Shown here one piece after another: positions 1-8,112 of a stretch of 64,000 bases of DNA. This stretch comes from an uncultured Azohydromonas sp. GTDB taxonomy: Bacteria > Pseudomonadota > Gammaproteobacteria > Burkholderiales > Burkholderiaceae_C. The notes beneath the pieces were generated by a model. The model saw only the letters and a program-made list of their open reading frames with translations, did not search any database and was not told the origin of the DNA. How positions within the stretch are numbered: the first letter of the stretch is position 1; each line of letters opens with the position of its first letter. The position numbers were made by a program, and so were the translations under genes. The DNA lies in contig NZ_CALAOH010000082.1 in NCBI RefSeq assembly GCF_937926365.1, positions 20,063 to 84,062 on the forward strand, given 5' to 3'.

Positions 1-2
1 TG

Positions 3-509
3 GTGATGGACCTGTCGCTGCGCGAAGGCAGCGGCCTGGAAACGATTCGCCGCCTCCTGGAGCGCAAGCCCGAGTTGAGAATCCTGGTTTTCAGCATGCA
101 CCAGTCGGTTGGTTATGCGACCCAGGCGCTGCGCAACGGCGCCATCGGCTACATCACCAAGAATTCGGAGCCGCTGGAAATGATCGATGCCATTCGCAAG
201 ACATTCCAGGGTCAGCGAACTTTTTCTCCCGAAATCGCCCATGCCCTGGCCTGCCAGGCCGTGGAAGGCGCCGGTGCGCTCGAATGTCTCACGCCGCGCG
301 AATTCGAGATTCTTCGGCTGGTGGCCGGTGGTGTGGCGCCGACCAGCGTTGGTGAACAGTTGCACCTGAGTCCGAAGACCGTGCTGAACCATCTCTCCAA
401 CATCCGCCGCAAGCTCAACGTCAACAGCGAGCTGGAGCTTTTGCTGCTCGCGGCTCGGCATGGCTTGGTGAACCTGCCGTCGGAAAACCGGGTTGATGGG
501 TCGGCATGA
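3..509 (+). CDS. Response regulator, NarL/FixJ family (5' end outside window)
   Basis: This is the C-terminal 168 residues of a two-component response regulator; the reading frame is open to the window edge, so the gene starts upstream. The first visible residues (V/M-M-D-L-S-L) match the strand carrying the phospho-accepting Asp of a receiver domain, and the receiver Lys is seen in GYITKNSEP. The C-terminal half is a LuxR-type helix-turn-helix (LTPREFEILRL, then LSPKTVLNHLSNIRRKL). It closely resembles the complete regulator at 8109-8747 in layout and wording. It lies directly before an alcohol dehydrogenase gene whose leader carries palindromes, so it may control that gene (inference). Its kinase is presumably upstream of the window. 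Confidence 0.9.
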   Translation: MMDLSLREGSGLETIRRLLERKPELRILVFSMHQSVGYATQALRNGAIGYITKNSEPLEMIDAIRKTFQGQRTFSPEIAHALACQAVEGAGALECLTPREFEILRLVAGGVAPTSVGEQLHLSPKTVLNHLSNIRRKLNVNSELELLLLAARHGLVNLPSENRVDGSA

Positions 510-654
510 GCTGACCCGCCGTTGATCGACCTTTCGCACCCTCATCCCTTTCCCAACAGGGTATCGATCGCGACGATTTGCTTGGTGGGCCCTCCAGCGG
601 GACGCGCTCTGGTCCTCGGCGGCCACGGCCGTCGCGCCACCGCTCCTTTTATCG

Positions 655-671
655 CCGGGAATCTTTCCCGG
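655..671. promoter_or_regulatory. Palindromic operator candidate 1 (CGGGA-N5-TCCCG)
   Basis: Perfect 7-base inverted repeat CCGGGAA-TCT-TTCCCGG, about 265 bases before the alcohol dehydrogenase start codon. It shares core sequence and spacing with the sites at 777-795 and 6659-6673. Confidence 0.55.
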
Positions 672-776
672 CCCGCATGACCCCGTGTCAAGTCGGCACA
701 ACCCTTGTTCCTTCGCTGTTCCACTCCCTGTTCCATGCAACCGGGTATTCCCGGAATCGCGCTAAATCCCGAGCGT

Positions 777-795
777 ACCGGGAAATTTTCCCGGT
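777..795. promoter_or_regulatory. Palindromic operator candidate 2 (CGGGA-N5-TCCCG)
   Basis: Perfect palindrome ACCGGGAAA-T-TTTCCCGGT, the longest of the family, about 140 bases before the alcohol dehydrogenase start. A 14-base variant CCGGG-TATT-CCCGG lies 23 bases further upstream at 741-754. Confidence 0.6.
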
Positions 796-935
796 TCCGG
801 CGGGACCAATGGCACGTATTTCGAGGTGGACCGACACCTAACATCGCGTCCCAGCAGGGAAATCAATTCCGCTGTGTACGGCGTTTTGCCCAGGATGGGT
901 CGCCAATTCAATTGGAACAAGTGAGAGGAGCACAA

Positions 936-2807
936 ATGGACAGGTATCAACTCGTCCGCGGCGCCATTGCGGTGGCTGTTTCGGCGGTGTTTTCCGTCGG
1001 AATGGCCCAGGCTGGCAAGACCGTGTCCTGGGAAGATATACGCAACGATGACAAAACCACCGGCGACGTGTTGTCCTACGGCCTGGGCTTGAAGGCCCAG
1101 CGTTACAGCCCGCTCAAGCAGCTCAACCCCAAGACGGTGGCGGGGCTGGTGCCGGCCTGGAGTTTCTCCTTCGGCGGAGAAAAGCAGCGCGGGCAGGAAG
1201 GCCAGGCGCTGGTGCATGACGGCGTGGTTTACATCACCGCGTCCTATTCCCGCTTCTTCGCCGTCGATGCGAGAACCGGCAAGCGGCTGTGGGAGTATGA
1301 GCATCGCCTGCCCGACGATATCCGCCCCTGCTGCGACGTGGTCAATCGCGGCCCGGCCATTTACGGCGACAAGGTTTTCTTCGGCACGCTGGACGCCAGC
1401 ATCGTGGCGCTGGACAAGAACACCGGCAAGGTGGTCTGGAAGGAGAAGTTCGCCGACCACAAGGTGGGCTACACCATGACCGGCGCGCCCTTCATCGTGA
1501 AGGACCAGAAGACGGGCCGGGTGCTGCTCGTGCACGGCTCCTCGGGCGACGAGTTCGGCGTGGTCGGCTACCTGTACGCCCGGGATCCCGACACCGGCGA
1601 GGAGGTCTGGGCGCGCCCGCTGGTGGAAGGCCACATGGGCCGCCTCAACGGCAAGGACAGCACCCCCACCGGCGACCCGAAGGCGCCGTCCTGGCCGCGC
1701 AACAAGGACGGCCAACTGGTCGAGGCCTGGAAACATGGCGGCGGCGCCCCGTGGCAGACGGCCAGTTTCGACGCCGAGAACAATATGGTGGTCATCGGTG
1801 CCGGCAATCCCGCGCCCTGGAATACCTGGCACCGCACCCAGGAGGGCGACGATCCGCGCAACTGGGACAGCCTTTTCACGTCCGGCCAGGCTTATGTGGA
1901 TGCCAGCACCGGTGAGCTCAAGGGTTTCTATCAGCACACGCCCAACGATGCCTGGGATTTCTCGGGCAACAACTCGGTGGTGCTGTTTGAATACAAGGAC
2001 CCCAAGACCGGCAAACTGGTCAAGGCTTCCGCCCATGCCGACCGCAATGGTTTCTTCTTCGTTACCGACCGCGAGAAACTGGCCACCGGGGCCGGTTATC
2101 CGAACAAGCCGACCTCGCTGATCGGCGCCTGGCCCTTCGTCGATGGAATCACCTGGAGCAAGGGATTCGATCTGAAAACGGGCAAGCCCATCGAGGTCAG
2201 CGGCCAGCGGCCCCCCATGCCGAAGGACGGCGCGGACAAGGGTGACTCCATATTCGTGTCCCCGCCGTTCCTGGGCGGCACGAACTGGCACCCGATGTCC
2301 TACAGCCCCGACACCGGCCTTTTCTACATTCCCGCGAACCATTGGGCGATGGATTACTGGACGGAAAAGCTGACCTACAAGGCCGGCTCCGCCTACCTGG
2401 GCCAGGGTTTCCGCATCAAGCGGCTGTTCGACGACCACGTGGGCATCCTGCGGGCCATCGACCCGGTCACGGGCAAGATCGCCTGGGAGCACAAGGAGAA
2501 ATTCCCGCTCTGGGCCGGCACCCTGACCACCGCGGGCGGGCTGGTCTTCACCGGCACGGCCGACGGCTATATCAAGGCCTTCGATGCAAAGAACGGCAAG
2601 GAGCTGTGGAAATTCCAGACCGGCTCTGGCGTGGTTTCCGTGCCCATCACCTGGGAAATGGATGGTGAACAGTATGTGGGCATCCAGTCCGGCTATGGCG
2701 GCGCGGTTCCGCTGTGGGGCGGTGACATGGCCGAGTTGACCAAGCAGGTGACACAGGGCGGCTCCATGTGGGTCTTCAAACTGCCCAGCAAGGTGGCTTC
2801 CCGCTGA
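936..2807 (+). CDS. PQQ-dependent alcohol dehydrogenase (ExaA/PedE-like, predicted Ca2+ type)
   Basis: Periplasmic quinoprotein of 623 residues that oxidises primary alcohols to aldehydes and passes electrons to a cytochrome c. A signal peptide ends near AQA (about residue 25). Beta-propeller tryptophan-docking repeats are visible (GKRLWEYEH, GKVVWKEK, GKELWKFQ). Adjacent cysteines C132-C133 (RPCCDVV) form the disulphide ring over PQQ. The catalytic Asp is D341 in AWDFSGNN. The residue two positions on is Ser, whereas lanthanide enzymes carry a second Asp there, so a Ca2+ enzyme is predicted (family knowledge). The ATG at 936 was chosen over an upstream in-frame start because it follows a good ribosome binding site and gives a proper signal peptide. 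A terminator follows, and the pentapeptide and cytochrome genes lie downstream. The substrate is not determined; ethanol-type short alcohols are likely. Confidence 0.9.
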   Translation: MDRYQLVRGAIAVAVSAVFSVGMAQAGKTVSWEDIRNDDKTTGDVLSYGLGLKAQRYSPLKQLNPKTVAGLVPAWSFSFGGEKQRGQEGQALVHDGVVYITASYSRFFAVDARTGKRLWEYEHRLPDDIRPCCDVVNRGPAIYGDKVFFGTLDASIVALDKNTGKVVWKEKFADHKVGYTMTGAPFIVKDQKTGRVLLVHGSSGDEFGVVGYLYARDPDTGEEVWARPLVEGHMGRLNGKDSTPTGDPKAPSWPRNKDGQLVEAWKHGGGAPWQTASFDAENNMVVIGAGNPAPWNTWHRTQEGDDPRNWDSLFTSGQAYVDASTGELKGFYQHTPNDAWDFSGNNSVVLFEYKDPKTGKLVKASAHADRNGFFFVTDREKLATGAGYPNKPTSLIGAWPFVDGITWSKGFDLKTGKPIEVSGQRPPMPKDGADKGDSIFVSPPFLGGTNWHPMSYSPDTGLFYIPANHWAMDYWTEKLTYKAGSAYLGQGFRIKRLFDDHVGILRAIDPVTGKIAWEHKEKFPLWAGTLTTAGGLVFTGTADGYIKAFDAKNGKELWKFQTGSGVVSVPITWEMDGEQYVGIQSGYGGAVPLWGGDMAELTKQVTQGGSMWVFKLPSKVASR

Positions 2808-2842
2808 GCCTCGACCTGTTCACTGAAACTGCCTGACCGAGC

Positions 2843-2872
2843 GCCGGCCACCTTTACGTGGCCGGCATTTTT
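2843..2872 (+). terminator. Intrinsic terminator after the alcohol dehydrogenase
   Basis: Perfect 9-base stem GCCGGCCAC / GTGGCCGGC with a 6-base loop, followed by ATTTTT. It lies between the dehydrogenase and the pentapeptide gene, so downstream genes need read-through or their own promoter. Confidence 0.9.
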
Positions 2873-2904
2873 CATTTGAGGATTTTCATGGGAGGCATTC
2901 CCCG

Positions 2905-3516
2905 ATGAACACTTGGGTTCGTCTGCTCTGCGCCTCGCTGTCGCCCCTGCTGGTGGCTGCGGCCAACGCTCAGAATGGGGCCGCGGCGGATTCCCGCGAG
3001 CCGCTCGTCATCAATGGTTGCCCAATCTGGCCCCATACCCGCTGCCGAGGCGCGGATTTGCGGCATGCCAACCTGGCCGGCCAGGATCTGGCCGGTGCGG
3101 ATTTGCGTGGCGCCAATCTCACGCGGGCCGATTTGCGCGGCGCCAACCTGGCCGGGGCCGTGCTCGACGGTGCCAATCTCACCGCCGCCCGGCTCAACAA
3201 GGTGAACGCGCCGGCCGCGACCTTCAAGAGTGCCAAGATGATCGGGGCGGACCTGGAATTTGCCCGGCTCATGCGCGCCGACCTCAGCGATGCGGACTTC
3301 ACCGGCGCCAACCTGGAGGCGGTACGGGCCAATTTCTCCTGGTTCTCACGGGCCAGGCTGGTCAACGCCAATCTCCAGGAAGCCAAGTTCGTGTCGGTGA
3401 ATTTCGAGAATGCCGTCATCGAAGGCAGCGTGCTGCGCTTCGCCATATTTCCCGACGGCTATTTCAAGGGCTGTACCGGTTGCCCGAAGGACTGGTATGC
3501 CAACCAGTCGGAGTGA
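2905..3516 (+). CDS. Secreted pentapeptide-repeat protein
   Basis: A 203-residue protein with an N-terminal signal peptide (cleavage near ANAQ) and a run of pentapeptide repeats A(D/N)LXX from about residue 48 to 165 (for example GADLR, HANLA, GANLT, RADLR). Such repeats fold into a right-handed beta helix. Paired cysteines near both ends (NGCPIWPHTRC; KGCTGCP) may form disulphides in the periplasm. Similar proteins are known beside PQQ ethanol dehydrogenase genes in pseudomonads, so an accessory role for the dehydrogenase or its cytochrome is likely, but its biochemical function is unknown. A GGAGG ribosome binding site precedes the ATG. The PedF-like cytochrome follows 45 bases downstream. 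Confidence 0.85.
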   Translation: MNTWVRLLCASLSPLLVAAANAQNGAAADSREPLVINGCPIWPHTRCRGADLRHANLAGQDLAGADLRGANLTRADLRGANLAGAVLDGANLTAARLNKVNAPAATFKSAKMIGADLEFARLMRADLSDADFTGANLEAVRANFSWFSRARLVNANLQEAKFVSVNFENAVIEGSVLRFAIFPDGYFKGCTGCPKDWYANQSE

Positions 3517-3561
3517 GCGCGAATGAGCTCACGTGGAACGGGGAAATTCAGGAGAACGGAA

Positions 3562-4065
3562 ATGAGCAATCGTTTCAGCCGCACCGGGGAACCGGGCACA
3601 GGCTGGCGGCCCTGGGTCGCCGGCGTCTTCATGGCGGTGCTGGGCGGCGCCGCGGCCGCGCAGGCGGAATTGCCCTACAACGTGGCCGACGTGCCGGCCT
3701 TGGGCAGCGAATGGAGAGTGGCCAACCCCTACCGGGGCAACGCCGAGGTCGCGCGTGCGGGCGGCGTGGCCTTCAACCACAACTGCGCGCGCTGCCATGG
3801 CGTCGATGCGGTGGCCAGCGGCATGGGCGGCATGCCCGCGCCAGATTTGCGCCGACTCGCCCGGGCCTGCCGCCGCATCAAGGACGCCGCGCTGCAGTCC
3901 GCGTGCATGGATGACGATGACGACTACTTCCGCGTCACGGTGCTCGAAGGCAAGACCGTGGTCGGCGTGCAGCACATGCCGGCCTGGAAGGGGCAGTTGA
4001 CCCAGGAAACCATCTGGGCGCTCAAGACCTACGTCGACGCCCGCGGCGCCGAGGGCAAGCGCTAG
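3562..4065 (+). CDS. pedF: Cytochrome c-550 (PedF-like)
   Basis: A 167-residue periplasmic monohaem cytochrome c. After a signal sequence (ending near AAAQA) the haem motif CARCH is at about residues 77-81, in CARCHGVDAVASG. A Met ligand is expected in the QHMPAWKGQ segment. A Cys pair (ARACRRIK...QSACMDD) and the APDLRRL stretch are characteristic of the PedF/ExaB-associated group. It is expected to accept electrons from the PQQ dehydrogenase at 936-2807. The ATG at 3562 has a strong ribosome binding site (GGAGA); an upstream in-frame start at 3523 would add residues before the signal peptide and is less likely. Confidence 0.88.
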   Translation: MSNRFSRTGEPGTGWRPWVAGVFMAVLGGAAAAQAELPYNVADVPALGSEWRVANPYRGNAEVARAGGVAFNHNCARCHGVDAVASGMGGMPAPDLRRLARACRRIKDAALQSACMDDDDDYFRVTVLEGKTVVGVQHMPAWKGQLTQETIWALKTYVDARGAEGKR

Positions 4066-4168
4066 CCGGGGCAGCCCGGCCGCGGCGCCGGGCGCCGCGA
4101 AGAGAACTCCCGGAGGCTACCTTCCGCATCCCACGACAGATGCAGGCCGGCAATGCCCCCGGGAAAAG

Positions 4169-4193
4169 GGCCCGCCCGACGCCTGGGCGGGCC
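4169..4193 (-). terminator. Terminator hairpin between convergent cytochrome and TonB receptor genes
   Basis: Inverted repeat GGCCCGCCC / GGGCGGGCC with a 7-base loop. Read on the minus strand it is followed by CTTTTCCC, giving a short U-run, so it best serves the minus-strand receptor gene, ending 67 bases after its stop codon. Confidence 0.65.
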
Positions 4194-4259
4194 TGCGCTT
4201 GACTGAATGAACTCGGCGCTCCTGCGCGCCCGGCAAGCCCGTGCCGGGCGCCAGCCGCC

Positions 4260-6593
4260 TCAATACCGGTAGCGTGCCCCGATGAAGAAGCTGCGCGGCG
4301 CGCCGGGCGCCACGAACACCGCGTCGCGCTCGTCGCCGCTGTAGGCGCCGGTGGGGGTGAACACCGTCTCGGCCAGGGCGCCGAAGGTTTCGTAGCGGCG
4401 GTCGAAGACGTTGTTGGCCTTGGCGAAGAACTCCCAGCCCTTGCCCTGCGGCAGCGCGCTGGGACGCCAGCTCGCGCGCAGGTTCACCACCGCGTAGCCC
4501 GGCAGGCTCAGGTCCACGAGTTCGTCCTCGTCGTCCTCGATGCGCCCGTCCTCGTTGCCCGCGGTGCCGCGCCGCGACAGCGCCTGCACGTCGCCGCCGA
4601 TGCTCCAGCCCGGCGCGAAGCGCCAGTCCGCGCCCAGCTTCAGCGTGTGCTTGGGCAGCCCCGCGATGCGCGTGCCCGGCACCACCGTGACGTTGCGCTC
4701 GCCCTGGCGCAGCACCCCGTTGGCCTCGTAGGTGGCTTGCAGGAAGCTGTAGCCCAGCGTCCAGGACACGGCACCCAGCCGCCCCTGCAGGTCCAGGTCG
4801 ATGCCCTGGTGGCGCGTGCGCTCGAAATTCTCGAAGTAGCCCTCCTGGCCGGTGACGCTGACGCTGCGGAAGAGAATGTCGTCGCGGTTGATGGTGCGGT
4901 AGGCCGCGGCGCTGAACTGCAGCGAACGGCTCAGCGGCCAGCGCACCCCGACCTCGGCCGTGCGCGAGATCACCTGCTTCAGGTACGGGTCGGCCTGCAG
5001 GCCCGCGGGCAGCCGGCACGGTTCCTCGGGATCGGCGCAACCCAGCTCGATGACGGTGGGCACGCGGTTGTTGCGCGCGATGTTGGCGAACAGCGTGGGG
5101 CCGCCTTCGAGCTGGTGGGCGATGCCCACCGCGGGGTTGAGGCTGTTGTAGCGGAACTTCTCGTTCGGCCGTTCGTTGACCTCGTCGGTGTCGTCGTCCC
5201 GGCTCGTGAGCTGGTTGCTCACGCGGGCGTGGTTGTAGCGCAGCGTGCCGGTGAGGTGCGTGCGCGGCGCCACGCGCCAGGTGTCGGTGCCGTAGAGGCC
5301 GAAGGCCAGCGAGCGGCCCGATACGCGCGCACCCAGTTCGGCTTCCTCGTCGCCGGGCAGCACGCCACGGCTGTCGTCGAAGAAGCCTTCCTGCTCGGTC
5401 TCGTGGAAGCGCGTGCGGCTGCCGTCCACCGTGGCGCCGAGCTGCCACTGGTGCGCGCCGGTCTTGCCCGAAAGGCTCAGCGCCGCGCCGGCGCTCTTCT
5501 GGCGCGTGTGCGTGGTGTTGAAGGAGGCGTTCTCGTCCAGCCCATCCGGGTCCTCGGCCTCGTCGCCGTTGACGGTGTCGCGGCGCGACTTGCGCACGTA
5601 GGCCAGGGCCGCCAGCTCGGTGGTGGCGTCGATCTGGTGCCGCATGTTCGCGCTGACCTGCGCCAGCCGGTTGGTGGTGCGGTCGGGGTGCGTGTAGACG
5701 CTCTCGCGGCGGTTGGCGTAGAGGTCGGGCTCGCGCGTCACCTCGCCGTCGTCCTCGTCCAGCGTGTAGGCCGGCACCAGGCCGTTGCCGATGAGGCGGC
5801 TGCGGCCGAGCAGCAGCGACACGTCCCACTCGGTGTCGCCGGCGCGGTGGCCGACCTTGGCCAGCACGGTGCCCAGGCGCCCGTCGGAGTGGTCGCGCCA
5901 GCCGTTCTCATCGAACACGCTGCCCGCCACGTAGCTGTGCCAGCCCGAGTCGTCGCTGGTGCCGTAGCTCAGGTCCAGACGCTTGCGCCCGAAACTGCCC
6001 GCCGAAATCTCGGCGCGCACGCCCGGCGCGGTGAGGCCGCTGTGCGTGGTGAAGGACAGGGCGCCGCCCAGGGTGTTGAGGCCGAAGGCCGGGTTGGCGC
6101 CGGGCACCAGCGTCAGGCTGTTGATGGAGAACTCCGGGATCAGGTCCCAGTTGATGACGTCGCCGAAGGGCTCGTTGACGCGCACGCCGTCCAGGTACAC
6201 CGAGATGCCCTGTGCCGCGCCCAGCAGCGGCGAGGCGCGGAAGCCCCGGTAGGTCAGGTCGCCCTGGAAGGGGCTGCCCTGCACGTCGTTGACCTGCACA
6301 CCGGGCAGGTTGCGGTTCATGAAGTCGATGAGGTTGTCGGCCTTGGCCTCGTCCAGCCGCTCGCGCCGCACGCTTTGCGTGCTGTAGGGCAACTGGTTGC
6401 GGTCCACACCCTGGCCGGGCAGCGGCGAGGTGCCGATGATCTCCACCGTGGCGGCGGGCGGCTGCTCCGCCGGTTGTTGTGCCTGGGCCGCTCCGCCGGC
6501 CGCGGCCAGTGCCAGGGCGGGCAGCACGGCCTGCCGCAGCAGCCGCGGCAGCGGCGATAGTTGAGGCTGGCGTGCCTTGATGCGCTGTTTCAC
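4260..6593 (-). CDS. TonB-dependent outer membrane receptor with acidic loops
   Basis: A 777-residue outer membrane receptor for TonB-energised uptake. A signal peptide ends near AQAQQ; a plug domain follows (VEIIGTSPLPG, then VQVNDVQGSPFQGDLTYRGF), then a 22-strand barrel ending in the typical C-terminal aromatic residues (GARYRY). Predicted loops are unusually acidic: LDEDDGE near residue 276, GDEAEDPDG near 340, RDDDTDE near 466, CADPEEPC near 520 and EDDEDE near 686. This suits a cation or metal-chelate ligand. Its position beside PQQ dehydrogenase genes makes a lanthanide or other metal uptake role possible (inference); a ferric siderophore or another ligand is the alternative. The GTG at 6593 was chosen because AAGGAG lies 5-7 bases upstream; an ATG at 6623 is possible. 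Confidence 0.85.
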   Translation of the reverse strand: MKQRIKARQPQLSPLPRLLRQAVLPALALAAAGGAAQAQQPAEQPPAATVEIIGTSPLPGQGVDRNQLPYSTQSVRRERLDEAKADNLIDFMNRNLPGVQVNDVQGSPFQGDLTYRGFRASPLLGAAQGISVYLDGVRVNEPFGDVINWDLIPEFSINSLTLVPGANPAFGLNTLGGALSFTTHSGLTAPGVRAEISAGSFGRKRLDLSYGTSDDSGWHSYVAGSVFDENGWRDHSDGRLGTVLAKVGHRAGDTEWDVSLLLGRSRLIGNGLVPAYTLDEDDGEVTREPDLYANRRESVYTHPDRTTNRLAQVSANMRHQIDATTELAALAYVRKSRRDTVNGDEAEDPDGLDENASFNTTHTRQKSAGAALSLSGKTGAHQWQLGATVDGSRTRFHETEQEGFFDDSRGVLPGDEEAELGARVSGRSLAFGLYGTDTWRVAPRTHLTGTLRYNHARVSNQLTSRDDDTDEVNERPNEKFRYNSLNPAVGIAHQLEGGPTLFANIARNNRVPTVIELGCADPEEPCRLPAGLQADPYLKQVISRTAEVGVRWPLSRSLQFSAAAYRTINRDDILFRSVSVTGQEGYFENFERTRHQGIDLDLQGRLGAVSWTLGYSFLQATYEANGVLRQGERNVTVVPGTRIAGLPKHTLKLGADWRFAPGWSIGGDVQALSRRGTAGNEDGRIEDDEDELVDLSLPGYAVVNLRASWRPSALPQGKGWEFFAKANNVFDRRYETFGALAETVFTPTGAYSGDERDAVFVAPGAPRSFFIGARYRY

Positions 6594-6658
6594 GCAAGTC
6601 TCCTTGGTTGTTGTCGTACTCATGCAGTCACTCTATGCAAACCCGACCGCGGCAGCGG

Positions 6659-6673
6659 CGGGAGAAATTCCCG
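6659..6673. promoter_or_regulatory. Palindromic operator candidate 3 (CGGGA-N5-TCCCG)
   Basis: Inverted repeat CGGGA-GAAAT-TCCCG in the 103-base gap between the divergent TonB receptor and sensor kinase genes. Core and spacing match the two sites before the alcohol dehydrogenase, linking the receptor, the kinase and the dehydrogenase to one possible regulator. Confidence 0.5.
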
Positions 6674-6696
6674 AAACGCATTCCGGTCCGCCGCCC

Positions 6697-8112
6697 ATGG
6701 AGCTGCCGCGCCTGGTGATGCGCCGCGCGCTGGCGGTGGCGCTGGGCGCGCTGGTGCTGGCACTGCTGCTGGGCCTGCTGCGCATGCGCGAGGACACCCG
6801 GCGCGAGATGGAGGGCTCGCTGGCGTTGGCGCAGGCCGGCGCGGTGCTGGCGACGCTGGCCGACCGTGACGACGCGGCGGTGCTGCAGGCGCTGCGCGAG
6901 CTGCGGGGCTTGCGCCACCTGGTGCTGACGCTGCGCGACGCCGAGGGCCGGGCGCTGACGGGCACGGGCGACGTGGCCGGGGCGTCCGCGTCGCCGGGCT
7001 GGAGCCGCGTCGCCGCGCTGCTGGGCCTGGAGGCGGCCGAGCGCAGCGTGCGCTGGAGCGTGCCGCGCCCCGACGGCCGGCCCTGGAGCGTGGAGCTCAC
7101 CGCCTCGCCCGACAGCGAGCTGCAGGAGTCGCTGGGCGGCCTGGTCGGCACCTTCGGGCTGCTGGGCCTGTGCTGCGTGCTGATGCTGGCGGTGATGCAC
7201 TGGAACGTGCGCCGCGCGCTGCACCCGCTGCGGGCGCTGCTGGGCGCCATCGGGCGCATCGAGCGGCAGGACCTGGGCGCGGTGCGCGCGCTGCCGCGCA
7301 TGCCCGTGCGCGAGCTGGAAGCCATCGCGCAGGCGCTCAAGCACCTGGTGGCCGAGCAGGAGCGCACCGAGGCCGCGCGCCGTGTGCTGGGCCACCGGCT
7401 GCTGAGCCTGCGCGAGGACGAGCGCCAGCGCCTGGCGCGCGATCTGCACGACGAGTTCGGCCAGCGGCTGACGGCTTTGCGCGTGGATGCGGCGTGGCTG
7501 ACGCGGCGGCTGCAGGACCAGCCCGCGCTGCAAGGCGTGGCCGCCGGCATGAGTGAGCAGGTGGCGCGGGTGCAGGAGGACGTGCGCCAGCTGTTGCGGC
7601 GGCTGCACCCCTTCGACGCCGCTGAGGGCGGCGCGCCGCAGACGCTGGGCCGGCTGCGGCCGATGCTGCAGGAACTGGTGCAGGGGTGGTCCGCCGCCGC
7701 CCAGGGCCATGGCGCGCGCTTCTCGCTGGAGCTCGACGCCGCGCACGACGCGCTGGAGCTGCCGCAGGAGCTGATCCTGGGCCTCTACCGCATCAGCCAG
7801 GAGGCGCTGACCAACGTGGCGCGCCATGCCGATGCCCGGCAGGCGTGGCTGGCGGTGCGCGTGGAGCACGCTGCGGACGGCGCGCCGCGGCTGGACTGGT
7901 CGGTGCGCGACGACGGCCGCGGGCTGGACAACCTGGAAGCGGCGCTGCAGCGCGGCAGCGGCCTGGCGGGCATCAAGGACCGGGTCTGGGCGCTGGGCGG
8001 CGATTTCGACTGGTCCGCCGCCGCTGCTGGGGGCCCGTCCGGCGAGCGGCACGGGCTGCTGTTGCGGGCGCGCTTCACGGTGGAAGCGGCGGCTGCGGAG
8101 GTGCGGCCATGA
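6697..8112 (+). CDS. Sensor histidine kinase, NarX/UhpB type (HisKA_3)
   Basis: A 471-residue membrane sensor kinase. The first transmembrane helix spans about residues 9-28, a periplasmic region of about 120 residues follows, and a second helix lies at about 150-168 (GLLGLCCVLMLAVM), then a HAMP-like linker. The dimerisation box LARDLHDEFGQ holds the phosphorylated His251. The ATPase domain shows ALTNVARHADA and DDGRGL. The ATG at 6697 is preferred since the transmembrane helix begins right after it; an upstream ATG at 6622 would overlap the divergent receptor gene. The stop overlaps the response regulator start by 4 bases, so the two form a pair. Ligand unknown; context suggests alcohol, aldehyde or metal sensing (inference). 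Confidence 0.9.
   Translation: MELPRLVMRRALAVALGALVLALLLGLLRMREDTRREMEGSLALAQAGAVLATLADRDDAAVLQALRELRGLRHLVLTLRDAEGRALTGTGDVAGASASPGWSRVAALLGLEAAERSVRWSVPRPDGRPWSVELTASPDSELQESLGGLVGTFGLLGLCCVLMLAVMHWNVRRALHPLRALLGAIGRIERQDLGAVRALPRMPVRELEAIAQALKHLVAEQERTEAARRVLGHRLLSLREDERQRLARDLHDEFGQRLTALRVDAAWLTRRLQDQPALQGVAAGMSEQVARVQEDVRQLLRRLHPFDAAEGGAPQTLGRLRPMLQELVQGWSAAAQGHGARFSLELDAAHDALELPQELILGLYRISQEALTNVARHADARQAWLAVRVEHAADGAPRLDWSVRDDGRGLDNLEAALQRGSGLAGIKDRVWALGGDFDWSAAAAGGPSGERHGLLLRARFTVEAAAAEVRP

Larger units (their letters stand above)
510..935 (+). promoter_or_regulatory. Long leader of the alcohol dehydrogenase gene with palindromic sites
   Basis: A 426-base stretch without a convincing gene; open frames here are shadows. 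It holds two perfect inverted repeats of the form CGGGA-N5-TCCCG: one at 655-671 (7-base arms CCGGGAA/TTCCCGG) and one at 777-795 (9-base arms, ACCGGGAAA/TTTCCCGGT). A shorter relative with different spacing lies at 741-754 (CCGGG-TATT-CCCGG). The array suggests binding sites for a dimeric regulator, perhaps a NarL-type regulator encoded nearby (inference). A clear ribosome binding site (GAGAGGAG) sits at 922-930 before the ATG at 936. Confidence 0.6.

Noticed and set aside
810..824. Possible sigma-54 promoter before the alcohol dehydrogenase (TGGCACG-TATT-TCGA)
   Set aside because: The -12 element lacks GC; a TGGCACG heptamer alone is expected by chance.
578..844. Small frames on both strands in the dehydrogenase leader
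   Set aside because: They overlap the palindromes, lack ribosome binding sites and encode no recognisable motif.
762..2492. A 576-codon open frame on the minus strand
   Set aside because: It is a mirror of the alcohol dehydrogenase gene; high GC content opens long antisense frames and the protein has no domain pattern.
4647..6560. A 637-codon plus-strand frame opposite the TonB receptor
   Set aside because: Composition is Ala/Val/Gly-rich antisense translation; the receptor on the minus strand is unmistakable.
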